Shown: positions 37,662 through 51,400, counted from the stretch's first letter. The stretch: 64,000 nucleotides of DNA from Xestospongia bergquistia (GCA_963965975.1 OZ014423.1:2232001-2296000); one strand, 5' to 3'. Notes: generated by a model from the sequence alone, not told the origin. Made by a program: numbers and translations.

Positions 37662-38390
37662 CTATGTATGTATAGGACAAGATGAACAGTTACCTTGCTA
37701 TTAAAAGTATACAAATTAATAATAAATGTTTAGTGATGTATTACTGTATAGGACTGGTGGATGCTATTACTGTTATGAGCCAACTAATCAAATTGTATAA
37801 TTAGATTGATAAGTACAACCTGACAAATATTTTGATGGTACTGCTGTATTTGTGTAATGCTGCTATATATACAATATAGCCATTAGTTATATGCACACAA
37901 TATAGTCAAACATATTTTGATAGCTATACCCTAAATCTTAAATGGGCATATCTAAACCTAAATGCACATGTGTAGTGCTCACTATTTAGGATGTTACTAA
38001 TGCCTAGTTGCTGTAAGTGACTGTTGTTTAGTGTTGCTGTAAATGACTGGATTATTGTTAACTTTGAAGACTAAAGAGCTGGCAGAGGTTATGGAACTGC
38101 TTAAAGACATTTTCAATTAGTCAAAACATTGGTTGCTATGTGTGTTAGTGGTTACAGTATGTGGGGTTAATTTTATTCATCACTCTTGAAAGTTGCATAC
38201 ATATATGCCCATATAGTTAACATTGTCTAAAACAATCTTAGGACTGCCTGACACACTGCACATGCCAGGAGGAAAACTTAATTCTGAACCTCATGATTAA
38301 ACCAAACTGATAAATAGTCTATGATAGCTAAACATACAACGTGTTTGATGGCAGAAGCTAATAAACCTCAGACCAGTTTCTACTGCTTAC

Positions 38391-38699
38391 CAGGTTTTTC
38401 AATATCATGTGTAACCTTTGGTTTTTCCATAAATTTACGTATCTTATCTGCTACTGTTTTACTGTTGACAATAGGACCCTCCACTACAGAAATCATTGTC
38501 TCCCAGGTCACTGGAGTAGATTTAGTTTCAATCCAAGACTGAGTGATCATTGCAAGCCTTGTCAGGTTGTCATATATACCCATTGTTAGCTGGTCCAGTA
38601 CAGTGTATTGTATTTTCAATGCCATTCCAATTTCCTCCCACTTATTAGCAATATCAGCTAATAGAGTCAGTACTTCTGATACATCAGACACAAATGTGC
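38391..38699 (-). CDS. Internal Death-domain exon, distal (phase 1 to phase 1)
   Basis: Acceptor tttacag|GC at 38,699, donor ctg|gtaagc at 38,391, 309 nt, phase 1 at both ends, open throughout. It encodes a Death domain (SEVLTLLADIANKWEEIGMAL, 'LAMITQSWIETK', 'PVTWETMISVVEGPIV') and ends 'DIEKPG', the same linker as the exon at 45,963. It lacks about 15 residues at the start that the other Death exons have. It probably belongs with the terminal exon at 37,351. Confidence 0.65.
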
Positions 38700-38984
38700 C
38701 TGTAAATGAAAAGTTGACAATTCTTAAAAGACCATAATATTCTTTGTTAGAATATACATAAGTTTAATAGACCAGTCAGATTACATTATTTGCAGTTAAT
38801 AGAGCACTTGTGGTTTGTGTTTGGTCTACAAGCATAGCAAGATTGTACTGTGCATGTGCAGTAATAATTGTCTATAGTATACACAAACTCAAGTGGACAG
38901 GCAAATAAGAAGTATCTCAACCATTGATGTTGACTAGCAAGATTCAAAGCAATGAACAACTGCTTGCTGTGCCACCAGTAGTAA

Positions 38985-39035
38985 CATCACCCCCTGGCTG
39001 ACCTATCATTTGATCACCTCTCCTTCAGATGACAG
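38985..39035 (-). pseudogene. Relic of an H-type first exon/promoter
   Basis: 'atttgatcacctctcctt' is identical in position and nearly in sequence to the region just upstream of the H3 ATG (24,961-24,980). No exon survives. It shows that the second copy of the I-gene block also carried the start of an H gene. Confidence 0.45.
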
Positions 39036-39097
39036 GCTATTTTGGTTGAAATTATAACTTGTGTAGTTCATAGTATTTAATATACCAGTAAGTAGTA

Positions 39098-39515
39098 CCG
39101 TAAGGGTATAAATTTTCGTGGGGGATTTAATTTCGCTATATTCGTGGGTTGTTGTTTTAACACGAAATTTAACTTTTATTCCACCCACGCATAATCACGT
39201 GATCTCAATAAAGCGTGTAAATAACGGCTACTGTAAAGGGTTACTTCTTTCTATTTTACACTGAAGTACTTCTCCATCAACTGCCTCCCACATTTTCTTG
39301 TATACATGGTACCCTCTCACCATGGATTTAATGGAATACGTAGCCATACTTCGGGAAAATCACGCTTGTGTTAACAACACGTGTCTGACACCACACCCAT
39401 TAATTAATACTTCACACCCACTAAACACGAAAATTAATACCCACGAAATTTAAATAATAAAGCAAAATTTAAAAAACACGAAAATTTAAACCCTCGAAAA
39501 TTTGTACCCTTACGG
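39098..39515. mobile_element. MITE family B, copy 2 (418 bp, TA target)
   Basis: Same inverted termini ccgtaagggtataaatttt / ...acccttacgg as the copy at 27,687, with TA on both sides (39,096-39,097; 39,516-39,517). The two copies differ by only a few substitutions and short gaps, so the family moved fairly recently. Confidence 0.85.
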
Positions 39516-39683
39516 TATTCATAGACAATTATGCATATTATATGAGGTCATCGGACTGACCCTAGATAAAAGTTATGGACACAGACAATTCTCATAGACA
39601 ATAAAGTACACACATGGCAAATTCCAATTATAACATGAAAAACATTACAAAAAGGATTGATGTGATAGATAATAAAAGAAAGG

Positions 39684-41504
39684 TCATTGATCTACTGGTA
39701 GTTTATCAGTAATAAATTTTTGCAATTTAGTAAAAAAATAACGAAGCTTGTCTGTCTCATTATGATATGAATGATTCTTATGAAATGGAGTACAGTCCCA
39801 GAAGAGCTGTGAGAAGTAGAAGATGGAGCATTGTTCTGTTCTTCTATATGTATTGAAGAGGTTTAAAAGAACTTTGACATTGAAAACTCTTGTAGTCTGA
39901 GTCTGAACTATAGCTAGGTGGACGTGGAAGTGGTCATATTTCTTCAAAACAACTGTCTATTAAATCTCTTATTTCTATTAAAAGAGTATAGTCTTGAGCC
40001 ATATTTAAATCTTCAGTATTCTCTCCAACATTTGAAGCTCAATACTGTTGTTTACCAATTGATTAGATGAAGTAGACCAGGTTGGAACTTGATCAATACC
40101 CTTTATCTGCAATTCATCTATTTTGTTCTATAAAGATTGAAATTTGTTCTCCGAGTCAGTTTGAAGCAAGCTAATTTTCTCTTCTAATTTACTAACTTGT
40201 GCTTGCATATTACTAATATTAGGGAGAGATTGGATAATATCACCCATCTTCTCTGATAAGGATTCCATTTGATCAGCAGTAAGTTTAGCTACTTCATTGA
40301 AACACCGTTTTAAATCTGCTTTTATGGGTGAGAGTTGAGGACTCATGCTATGATCAGTATCTTCTAGCTTTGTAATTTTATCCTTAACTCAAACACACTA
40401 GTTACTAGAGAACTAAGTTCACAATTAAGATGTTTCACTACATAAGATAACTCCTTAATTACATTTTCTCCATTGGCATGACCACCAACCATAACAGATT
40501 CCTGAAAGAAAATAGTAAAAGTTAAATGAAATACTTTGAACCAATATAGATCATGCAAAGGGTGTGGCTAAGGTAACATAGTCTCTAAAGCCCAGATATC
40601 AGATAATACTGACACGTCACACATGCTTTCTGTTACATTACATGTGCCCAATACTTTGTGATATAATCCTGTCAGAGTATGTAAAATAAAGTTAGTGTAT
40701 AACATCAATGTGGAATGTATTTGATTAAAAGATATATAATCTAGAAAAGGATCTCAAGAGTTCTATTGTTGATGCAACTTTTGAGTGACAACAAAAATTA
40801 CTACATTAAGCAATTACCAATGCACATAGCAATCAATGAATATAATTACTTTATAGTAAGGGCTTAGAATTGGGTGTGACTAATGAGCTCTGCGACTAGA
40901 GAAAAGTCTGAGCAACTTAGCTTCTACCATCTCTCAATTTTTCAATTTAATAACATTCATAAGTTTCACATAAAATAAAGGAAGAGACAACTATATTTAT
41001 AAGAAACAATGCTAATCATCATTGTGTACTTTAAAATGTGGGTATCATGTCATTCATCTAATCCCATTTTGTCTAACAAAATGTTATATTGTTCCATTTC
41101 ATCTAAAACTGTAAAGGCCTAAAATAATTCTACTTAAAGAATCAGTACCGAACTTAGCACTACAGGTTGAACCTTAGAAAATGTTTACTGTCTTTGAATT
41201 ATAGCTGTTTGGAGGCTTCCAAAAAGTAAGAGAAAATATCGAAATCTTGAAAACAGACTTTCAACTATTCTTAGGGCATACAGCCAATGGATTTCATTGT
41301 AATTAGTATTAATTTAAAAAACTCCTTGAATTCTGGATCGTTTCAATTTTAGATGAAATGGGACAAACTATATACAATTATACAAAATGGCTATAAACCC
41401 ATACATGGTACACCATACATATTCTGTCACACTTACTAGACTAACCTGATTATGACTTTCACTTTCATATTGGTCTTCAGTGAAGTAGCCACCAGACGTT
41501 CCTC
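39684..41504 (-). pseudogene. Decayed copy of gene I (I')
   Basis: The first exon is recognisable at about 41,447-41,501 (TSGGYFTEDQYESESHNQ-like, donor gttagt), but its ATG position now reads ACG. The second exon begins at about 40,503 (ESVMVGGHANGENVIKEL) and runs through pieces at 40,364-40,500, 40,128-40,346 and 39,684-39,947. These end with the conserved 'LQKFITDKLPVDQ' tail. Several frameshifts and a deletion of the acidic/Ser linker separate these pieces. It is a nonfunctional host gene duplicate from the 25-37 kb block. Confidence 0.75.
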
Positions 41505-41896
41505 AAGTTCTAGTAATCAGCATAAAGGTGTATTGCAAAGAGCATCCAAAATTGAAGCGAAACAAAATCCAAAACAATCCGTGATATTCACGTGATCATA
41601 TAGTAGCTTAGACACGTTGTACTATAATTGTTGACTAGTTTATCAGAGCCCTCGTTGGATGCCATTGACCATACCATATACAACCTTTGATAGGACAAAG
41701 AAGGTTAGTATATGAACTGATCCTTTATATTACATTGTAGAGTCTTTGTTTTCTAAGTTATGTCTGTTTATAGTTTTAAAATGTTTCTATTAACCTAAGG
41801 CTGTGTTAAGATGATTTGTGGAAAGAGAGAAAGTGGAAATGGGTCTGTAGACAACTTGTGTCTCTTACTCTATTTAATTTATTCATTTATATACAG

Positions 41897-43135
41897 GTGA
41901 AGATCGTGCTGTAGATCATTTAGTATTTGTTGTTCATGGTATTGAACCATTTGCAGATGCTAGACTCAGTACATTTAGAAGTCTTATTGATTGTGGTAAG
42001 TAATGATGTTAATATAATAATGTTTAGTGTTTCATTTAGTTGATGATTTTCTATTGCTCTAATAATCGGGGCCTTTTGTCAATGCAATTATTTTTAAGGT
42101 GCTTATGTTACAAATTATACAATAGATGGATTAATGGTACTTTCAATTATCTGTCTCTTGTTCATTTAAAAGGTATAGGTAAGGACTCCAGTTCTACTCC
42201 TCCTACTACTTCAACTACTGGAGGTGGAGGTAATACTAGGAGAAAGAAAGCAGTTACTTCATCTTCATCGGATGTTTGTATTAGAAGGGAATCATTTGTG
42301 ATGGTTCAAGCTATTCAAGCTCATTCAGATATTCAGATGTCATCAAAGTTTCAGTTTGGAGATTGTCATTGTGTCTAGTAAAAATGTAAAATAGAGGAAT
42401 ATTATGAGCTGTAAAATTTGCTCCAGGGTAAGACAATTGTAGTCGGGTATACATGCGTGTGTCCATTTAATTACCTATGCATCCATTTGGTCACCTATGT
42501 ATCCATTTATCTATGTCTATTTATTCACTATTAATATAATGTTGGATAGCATGTCTTTTCATATATCTATTTCAGATTCTGGCTAGTTGTTAAGCTAGAT
42601 CATTCTCATAGTATATGTGATGTACCAAAGGAGAAAAGGAATATTTCAAATGTCAGCCTAACCATGGCATCTTTGTCCTACCATCAAAAGTTAGCAAGGT
42701 TATCAAAAAGATAGTATTGACCTGCTGAGGTAGTTCATAATCCTCCTGTTTCAACTTCACCCACTGCATGGAGAAGACAACTAACACCCAGTATATGAAT
42801 GTATGGATGGATCTAATTAATGGATGGAATTAAGATTACAGGTTTGTCTCATTTTAGTAAAGTCCATCCAAGAGTTGAGTTTTATTTTCCTGCTGCCATG
42901 TCTTTCTTTGGCTATAGCACCTGATATTACAATGGAAAAGGTATAATGTATGCATGTACATATCTGTTTTAGGGTATGAGTGTTTTTGTTACACTCTAAG
43001 CCACATTCCTGGAGTAGTCAGTATGACCAACATATCGTACTATTCCTTTCTTATTATTGACAAAAAGTCAGTTTCTTATACTTTTTTGTTTCTTTTAACC
43101 CCCCCTCTCTCTCTTCCTAGGTAGTAAACTGTAAA
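41897..43135 (+). pseudogene. CAP-Gly-domain gene copy 2, decayed
   Basis: Clear exon 41,897-41,995 (phase 1 to phase 1; EDRAVDHLVFVVHGIE...), then about 42,170-42,430 with a Ser/Thr/Gly-rich linker and 'RRESFVMVQAIQAHSDIQ' leading into 'FQFGD', then 42,576-42,720. In this last part one frame reads 'FWLVVKLDHSH' and another 'YFKCQPNHGIFVLPSKVSKV', the two halves of a CAP-Gly domain. The split between frames and stops in the 'FGD' region show decay. The 'DHLVFVVHGI' motif recalls DDHD-family lipases, but too little is present to be sure. It is a duplicate of the 29.5-37.1 kb region without the retrotransposon, and so represents the pre-insertion site. Confidence 0.55.
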
Positions 43136-43455
43136 TCAAGCTTTTTGTTAAACCAAAAAGGCTGCACATTTTGGCATTAACTGCACTAAAGTAGACAAAT
43201 AGTTACTATTAATAGTCGCATGTCATGTCACAATGACATCATACAATCTTAATATAGCCATATCTTGTAAGTTCAGTTGTAATTTGTGACACACACAGCA
43301 CTTAGCCACTATTATAGGAAATTTTAATACAATTTCAGGCTTCAATTTTAGTGTCTTCAGATCGAAGTAGGACCTAGTAATTGTTATTTAAAATGTGAAA
43401 GAGTTGGAATTGTTTTACAAAACATTTACTGATGTAGTAAGTTTTTTAATTTATA

Positions 43456-45197
43456 TTATGAATTCACATCTAGTTTGTTTAGAAAATGGCGTATCTCATC
43501 AACTAAAGCCTTGTTTTTAACAGGTGGATTACCAACAATATCAATGATTGTCTGCCAAGTGACTGGACTACATTGCTTATCAATCCATATTTGCAACATT
43601 TCAGAGAGTTTATTTGCATCAGGTGAAGGAAAAGACTGCAAAGTTTTAAGGTCACCATATGGTATATTTAATAATTCTCCAATTTCTATCCACTGATACT
43701 TAATAGGATTTAACAATCTTAGTAGATCCTTTTTCATAGGCCTTTTCTCAAGCACTGCGGAAATATCTAAAGGATAAATGAGAACAAAAGTTATCAGAAA
43801 AGTACTTTATGGCTGGCATGTGCTGATAATGTTACATAGTTGACTCAAAATGTACCAAATTTGAAGTACACAGTCATTGTGACAGTGCTCTCTATAAAGT
43901 ACCATAGATGTAATCTTATAGTAAAAGCTCACTGTGATGTCACCATATTGGTCTCAAAAGTTATATACAACAATAGATTTAAAAATCTGAAAGTGAATAT
44001 ATACATAATATACAAGTGCTCCAAAAAGAGTCTTCAGACCTCCTGCCAAGTGGAAAAGTTTTTTGCACTAAACAACTATAAACGTTTTTGTTTTAAAATA
44101 AGCAAACAACAATAAACAAACAACTTTGAAAAGATAAAGGATGTCCAATGTTAGTATGATATAAAGAATGTAAAGGTAGTAGGAATGACATTTTATCATC
44201 TACTATACATAATAGCAAAGGCAAATGAAGAATGGAACAATGTCTATGAATTACTCAGAGATTCTGATATACAGTAATGCATTTCGATTTGCCTGTCCTA
44301 TCATGTAGAGATGATGAAACATCAGTGATCGATGGATTTAGTTAGTTTGAGTCTAACCAGGTATTAGTATACTTTCCACACAGCCTTAAAGGTCACAGGG
44401 TACTGAATTTAACTGTAATATCAAATTACAAGCAAACACAATCTTTCTAACCTGTGTAAGGTTGTATAATATTTAATGAGATTCACAAGCTATCAAACAA
44501 CAAGTGTATTTTAAGTTTAACATCCTGTTTTCAACCCATTATAATCTATAAGAAACTGTTGATGGAATATTCCTTCAAATTTGTATGTACTAAAGGGAAC
44601 TATCTTAACTACCTTTTAAAGTGTTTCTTAGAGAAAATCTTCCATCAATCACTTGAAAGACGGGTTCTAAATGCTTCTAAAAAGTTTCAGAACCAATAGT
44701 TGAATAAAAAATTTGGGGGATGTTAGATCTTAGAAAGCTCAACTAAAATTTAATATCTTGAGTTTAACTAACAGAAGTCACACCAGTCAATTTTTGTTTA
44801 TATGTTTCATGCTAAGTAGAGAATTTATATCAGTAATTGTGTACAAATTAAACTATTTTCTGGCTCAAAACATAACTTTTACCATTGCTAACTAAAATTC
44901 ATATAAATAGTATCCCATAACCTTAAGGACTTGACTTTATACCTTAATACATGGGTGGATCAAAGGTTTCTTTGACATCATTAATTGACCATTCTTTAGC
45001 ACAATACATAACAATTATAGGACAGACCAGTAACAGTCAGGCAATAAAAGGTAATTTCTCAGGTATAATTGAGGTTCCTTACTGAAAACATTACTGGCAT
45101 ATTGATACTTTGAAAAATGACATACAACAATATAAGATAATGTAAATGGAGATGTCATGTCATTGTATGTTTAGTTAGGTATTCAACTAGAAAAGAG

Positions 45198-45245
<48 letters not shown>

Positions 45246-45272
45246 CACACATATACTTATACATATACACAT

Positions 45273-45318
<46 letters not shown>

Positions 45319-45361
45319 CATATACATATATTACATATACATTATTATATATATGCATATG

Positions 45362-45432
<71 letters not shown>

Positions 45433-48400
45433 GCATATATTGTCACAGATCTTAGAACATACTGACATGGGATTGAAAACAAGCACTATCCTAGCGTTGC
45501 TCCATACTATAAGTTATTATGTCATAATGTTAAAAATAATACAATGTTCAGTAACACAAATTGTTTATGTTATTTGATACAGTATGTTTAACATCTAGCT
45601 TGTGTTATACTGTTGATTCTTGTTAAGATCAGTTTTCAAATCTCACACTCAAGGCCTTACAAAAAGCAGCCTGTATGTGTTTTATAGAATACAGATTATT
45701 AAAATGCATTTCCACTAAATCTATGGAATCTTGATTCTTGTTAAGATCGTTTTCAAATCTCACACTCAAGGCCTTACAAAAAAAGCAGCCTGTATGTGTT
45801 TTATAGAATACAGATTATTAAAATGCATTTCCACTAAATCTATGGAATCGTGTTGTTTCCAATCCCATGTTAGTATCTATCATATCATATAGTTAGCACA
45901 ATTTTAGGAGAACTGGTAATGCCACAGGCAGTAGAAATTATACATGTAGTTTATTCACTTACCAGGTTTTTCAATGTCAGTTACATTATCATACGGATTT
46001 AAGTGAGTAAGGTAGTCTCGTAGATTAGCTGCCACTGTCATATTGTTGACAATAGGACTTTCCACTGCAAAAATCACTGTTTCCCATGTCACTGGCATAG
46101 ATTGAGTATCTATCCAAGACTGAACGACATGAGAAAGTCTCGTCAAGTTGCTAAAGCTGCTTTGAGCTAGGCTCATCAGGATACCCTCTCGTACATTTAA
46201 AGCTAACCCAATATGGTACCAATTATGATCAATAGGAGCTAGCAGATTAAGCAGGTCAAACCTTGTGGGTTTCTGCTTCAAGACTTCAGAAATATCTGTA
46301 AAATAAGAGATCCAGTAACAGTTTGCAATTGTATGCAGCATAGTATACTCATATTTAAAAAAAAGGACTAACAAAAACTGTTGAAGTACAGAACCCTCCC
46401 TCTACACATTAACAAATCTGTAATAAGCCAAATTAGGGGGCTCTGTAATTTGTATTAAGCATATTGTTAGGTTTAGCACAAATTGCAGCACCACCTACAT
46501 TTGGATTATTAATACTCACCACTTATGGTTACATTTGCCTGTAGGGTCACAAGTGTATGCACACATTGATTAATTTGAGTTCTTAAATGCTTGGCAAGTT
46601 AAAATATGTGCTTTATTTAAATATGTCAGCACCCTTGTTAATATTTATATCCAGATTTGCTAGGTTTAATTTGACAAATTTATCAAAAGTGGAAGAGTGT
46701 CAGATGAAACATCAAACCCTATGTTCACAACTACCATGGATTATAATAAAAATCATCCTTAGTGTAATGAACTATAAAAAGAAAATGGTGTTATAAGATA
46801 TATATATTGCATACCATGTTTTTTAATGTCAGTTGTATTCTGTGACTGATTTTCTTGTAACAAAAACTTCCTAATATTATCTGCTGCTTTCTTTTTTCTA
46901 ACAATAGGACCCTCCACTGCTGAGATCACTGTCTCCCACGTCACTGGAGTAGACTGAGTGTCTATCCAATACTGAATAACCTCTGAAAGCCTTTTGATGT
47001 TAGTAAATTTGCTCTGATCTAGGCTACCTAGGATACTATACCCTACTTTCAATGATAATCCAATTCTCTCCCAATCATATGCAATATCAGCTAGCAAAGG
47101 AAGCAAATCTGATTGACGAGGCACTTCCTTTAAAACTTCAGTAATATCTAGAAAACAAAAGGTTGTCAGTGACATAGTAGGATATATTTACAAAATGTTT
47201 GGCATGTACACAGCATACCAGGTAGTCGTATAATCATTTAGGATCACTTGTTGTGTATATGTGTGCGTGTGTATTCATATGAGTTTGTTTGTTTTGATCA
47301 TTTTATTGTATTCTATGTGACAATCAAATTGATGAATGAACTTAAACTACATCCTTTAACTGCCAATGCATACAACAACCAATGAATTTCTGAGTTCTGT
47401 GATTCAAGAAAACACATATTTGAGCAGTTCCATAGCTTGTACCAACTCTCAATAAAACATAACCAGTCTGGTTTTTCTCATAAAGGAATAGAGGCCACCG
47501 ATCTAAATCAGCCAACTTGTTGGCAATGTGAAAGTTAATTAAAAGGATAGTTGCATCCTATAGCTAAGACCCCATGATCCCCCGCAAGACCAAAAAATGT
47601 GACCAATAAATTTGCCTTAATAACTCTCTGTTGACTACTCTAAATAGGGCTCACTTTAGATTGTCTACAAAAATTACAAGGACAAGATAGTTTATATAAC
47701 TGTAATCCAGTGATAAACCAACCAAACAATCATGATAAACCTCGTGAGTTTAGACTATAAATAATAAAACTATAATTGCAAAAGTTGTGTAATATTTTTT
47801 CAAGTGCTGATGCTAAAGTAATAGAGAATGATTCATAAATGCTAAGTAAGTGTAGACTGTATCAACTGCATGAAGCATGACCAGTCATACTCGTCATCAT
47901 AGCACTCATGGTAGAATAAATTACATTAGTAATTGATTATATTTCAAGGAATATATATAGTTACATAGAACAGTAGAATAAAACAATACGAGTTGACCAA
48001 TCCCAACACACACATACATACAGTCTCTGACATATGAAGCCTGTGGAGGCCCAGTAGGTCATGTATAGTTGTACAGGGCGATTTGTAATAAATCACAAGG
48101 TTATAGCACAATTTTGCTATAGCTATGGCTATAGCTATGTAGTCTATTGCATGATCATCTTATAGTCTTGTGGTATATTGCAATATCGTCCTACAGCCTA
48201 TTATAAAATTGTCCCATATAGCTATATGTGACATACTGAAGTGTGCCAGGCAGTGAAATATCTCATGGGATTTAAAATCATGCATAAAGAAAAGAATAAT
48301 AATTAAACTTGTACAAATAAATCAGGTTGGTTGTTAATACAATTCACTGCTGCTTGCAAAATATACTAATATTTTTTAGAGTACATAATTTATAAATTGA

Positions 48401-51400
48401 TTATACAAGACATGATATATTATCTGACCTTTAGTGAGCCATGCCATCTGATGCTTGTTAATAGCAAATGTAGAAGAACCATCTTCACAACATACAACCA
48501 CATCCTTATTCTTGACTGGATAGCAAAGGTGTTGTCTTGTATCATGTATGGTACAGTAAAAACATGGCTGAGGAGGTGAGATGAATGCTTCGCAATTGAA
48601 TCTCTTAGTCACACCCTCAATTCCTTCATAAATCGCATTTCGAATCCCCAAACATCCTTCTGAATGACCGGAGTAATATATCTCGAGCCAATAAATTGAA
48701 TCAACCAACAAAATTTCAGCCTTCAAGTCATTACATTCCAAACGTATTGCATTACGATATCGGGACTCACCATATCGATAATGAGATAACTCAAATGTTG
48801 GAGCAGAACACCGATAGAGAAGGTTCACGCTCAATGCAAGAAAAAGACCTTGAGGTATAGGCTCCATGTTCCATGATAAAATAAGAGGATCGACATATTT
48901 GAAGTTTTGGTGCAATGAGTCCAAATGAAAAGTCATAGAGAGAGCACTTGGGATAAAAAACTTTCCATGTTGTGGTAGAGGGGCAACAATATACAAACTC
49001 ACCATTAACTTCAAAAAATGGTCAGCTGAGAACTCAGGAGAAAAGCCTTCAAAAAGATAATCAGTCAGCAAATCTAGATCAAAAATCCCTTCATTCTTCA
49101 ATTGTTCGTGTGCTCCTGGAGGAAGATCAATCTCATTATCTTCCAAATGATCCACAGCCTCAGGAATAGAAATACTAATTAGTTTAGACAACTTATCCAA
49201 TAGTGGCTGTGGGTGAAGAAACACAATGTCAGGAAGGACTTCAGGAAAGTAGAGGAATTTCCCTAGATTAATGAAAAAATGCAATGCTTCTTCAACTTCA
49301 CTAGGATCCATATTGAGAGCTTCTCCAATTCTAATACACTCAGATTTTCTTGCAATCTTGATGAGAGAATTTTCCTGGAGCTGGTCTAGACTTTGCTGGA
49401 ACAAAACCCATCGAAAAGGGATTTCTTTTTCCTTGTAAAATTTAGATATCTTGCGACGAATTAAACTAGTCATTTTAAAATTACTGGAGCTACTCACAAG
49501 AGGAAAGATCACCATCCTTCTGGATTCTCGATAGTTCAATCGAAACTTTTCAAATTGTTTCAAAGTCGACCACAGTATTGCATCTTCCTCGCTAATCTCA
49601 TTTGAATGGATCCCCAGTACCATAATGTGGGGCATATCTGGCAGGTCTATAGATGCTAGTGAGCGAAATGAAGCTTCAAGATGTTGTAAATGTGTTAGCT
49701 GGCGTTCATCTGGTTCAGGAAACAGCTTTCCTTTGACATTGTAGTAGAAGACAGATTTATCTTCAAGCTTTTTATCTAGATTGAGTGTGAGAATGTTGAC
49801 TTGATTATATTGCAAAATAGCTGGAGCAATATCTATAAAGGCAGGTTGTCCACCTGAGTCTATGAGGTTGATCCAATGCACACTTAGGTTATCTGCTGTC
49901 TTTTTGGCCAGTACTGTCAAAAAGCCATGGTCCATCTTCATCCAAAAGTTGTCATCATTTGCCATGAGACTAGTGGTCTTAACTTCAGACAGCATATCTG
50001 CTGATGTACTACGGTCATCTGAAAGAGGCTCATCAAGTAGTAGTTTCATAATAGATGATCTACAACTTCCTGGAGGACCTGAGAAAGAGACACTGGTCCA
50101 TCTCACAGTCACATTACTTTCAAGAGGACGCTCCAGAAAATCAAAATAATCTATAACATGAATAGGAATCATATGATTAATATACAAGTAAAATAATTAA
50201 GATACATAAACATAAGATTTTCCTTAAAGCATGTAACATAGGCAGTACCAACCAAACATTAAGGTTTTAATTTTGCTAGAAGGGAATGATATTATCCTAT
50301 ATTATCAACCAGTTTATAAATATCTAAAGACAAATGATCAAGTGTTATCCAACAGACAATAAGTATATTGAATGCATGGCATCTTGGGACAGGTGAGCAA
50401 GCTAATGAAAGCTGAAGATTACTGAATGAGTGTCATAGCAGAGAGAAGTGACTCTACTAAGTATTTGTTCTGCAAATAATGTAGTGTATGAAGAGGTCAA
50501 CTGTAATGCTAAACTAAAAGATACAGGATAAAGTACAACTGTAGGCCATTACACTGTTAATAATAATAATTTTTTATTAAGAAAAAATAACAAATAATGA
50601 TAAATTGATAATACCATAGATATAGATTTGCAACATAGATTAAATTGTGAAGTAGTTTAATGACAGCTGTAGCTGTCCCGTATCTAGCATGTTGGCATTG
50701 CAGTTGAATCTCTCCTTATATTTTATCTACATATTAGAGATGTTTAGACTAGAATTATTTGGGACATTACAAATTGTAATCCTGAAATCATGCTGGATTT
50801 CTAGAACATGTGAGTTGGAACAAAATGTCCATTCAAATAGGATATGACCACCCATTTAATTTTCTTGCATCATCTTAAGTGATGTTCAAATTTGCTTACA
50901 AATACAATGCACATTGAAATGACCTTGCAAGGTTGTTTCCTTGAATGTAATTTTTTGATGCACAATCAGATACAGTGTACTGGTATGAATGAAATCAATT
51001 CGGAAATGAATTGAATGTGTATTACATGACCAGTATGAATACACTTAATAAGATTGCACAAAACATTCACAACTTCTACCAGAAAAGTGACTTTAATACA
51101 TAAATAAATGCCTGGATGTTTGTTGAGGAATATAATATGTAGCTTAAAGTTTATTCATTGCTTTCAACATCTGCACATAACAATAAACATAACAATGCAA
51201 GTGAATACATACATGAGGGACTACTACTGCCTACTTTACTTTGCATGTTTGGTAATAAAAACAATCAAAACTCTTAAAACACTCACCAATGAAATAAACA
51301 GCCTTTGATAGCTGTGATATGACTTCAATACCTTGTCCAATAGATATCCGGTTGCCAGAGCATTTTGTAGGAAACATGCTTAAGAGAGCAGATATTTCGA

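Larger units (their letters stand above)
43767..45962. other. Intron of the minus-strand pseudocaspase gene
   Basis: 2.2 kb between the second and the nearer terminal Death exon. It contains the TA/CA microsatellite block and the 117/120-bp tandem duplication listed below. No coding sequence found, including no remnant of a fourth Death exon. Confidence 0.6.

Noticed and set aside
45199-45465. Open frame rich in Tyr, Ile, His and Thr
   Set aside because: Pure translation of TA and CA microsatellites inside an intron; no coding character.
48397-50149. Plus-strand frames opposite the Roc/COR exon
   Set aside because: Antisense shadows of a long conserved coding exon.
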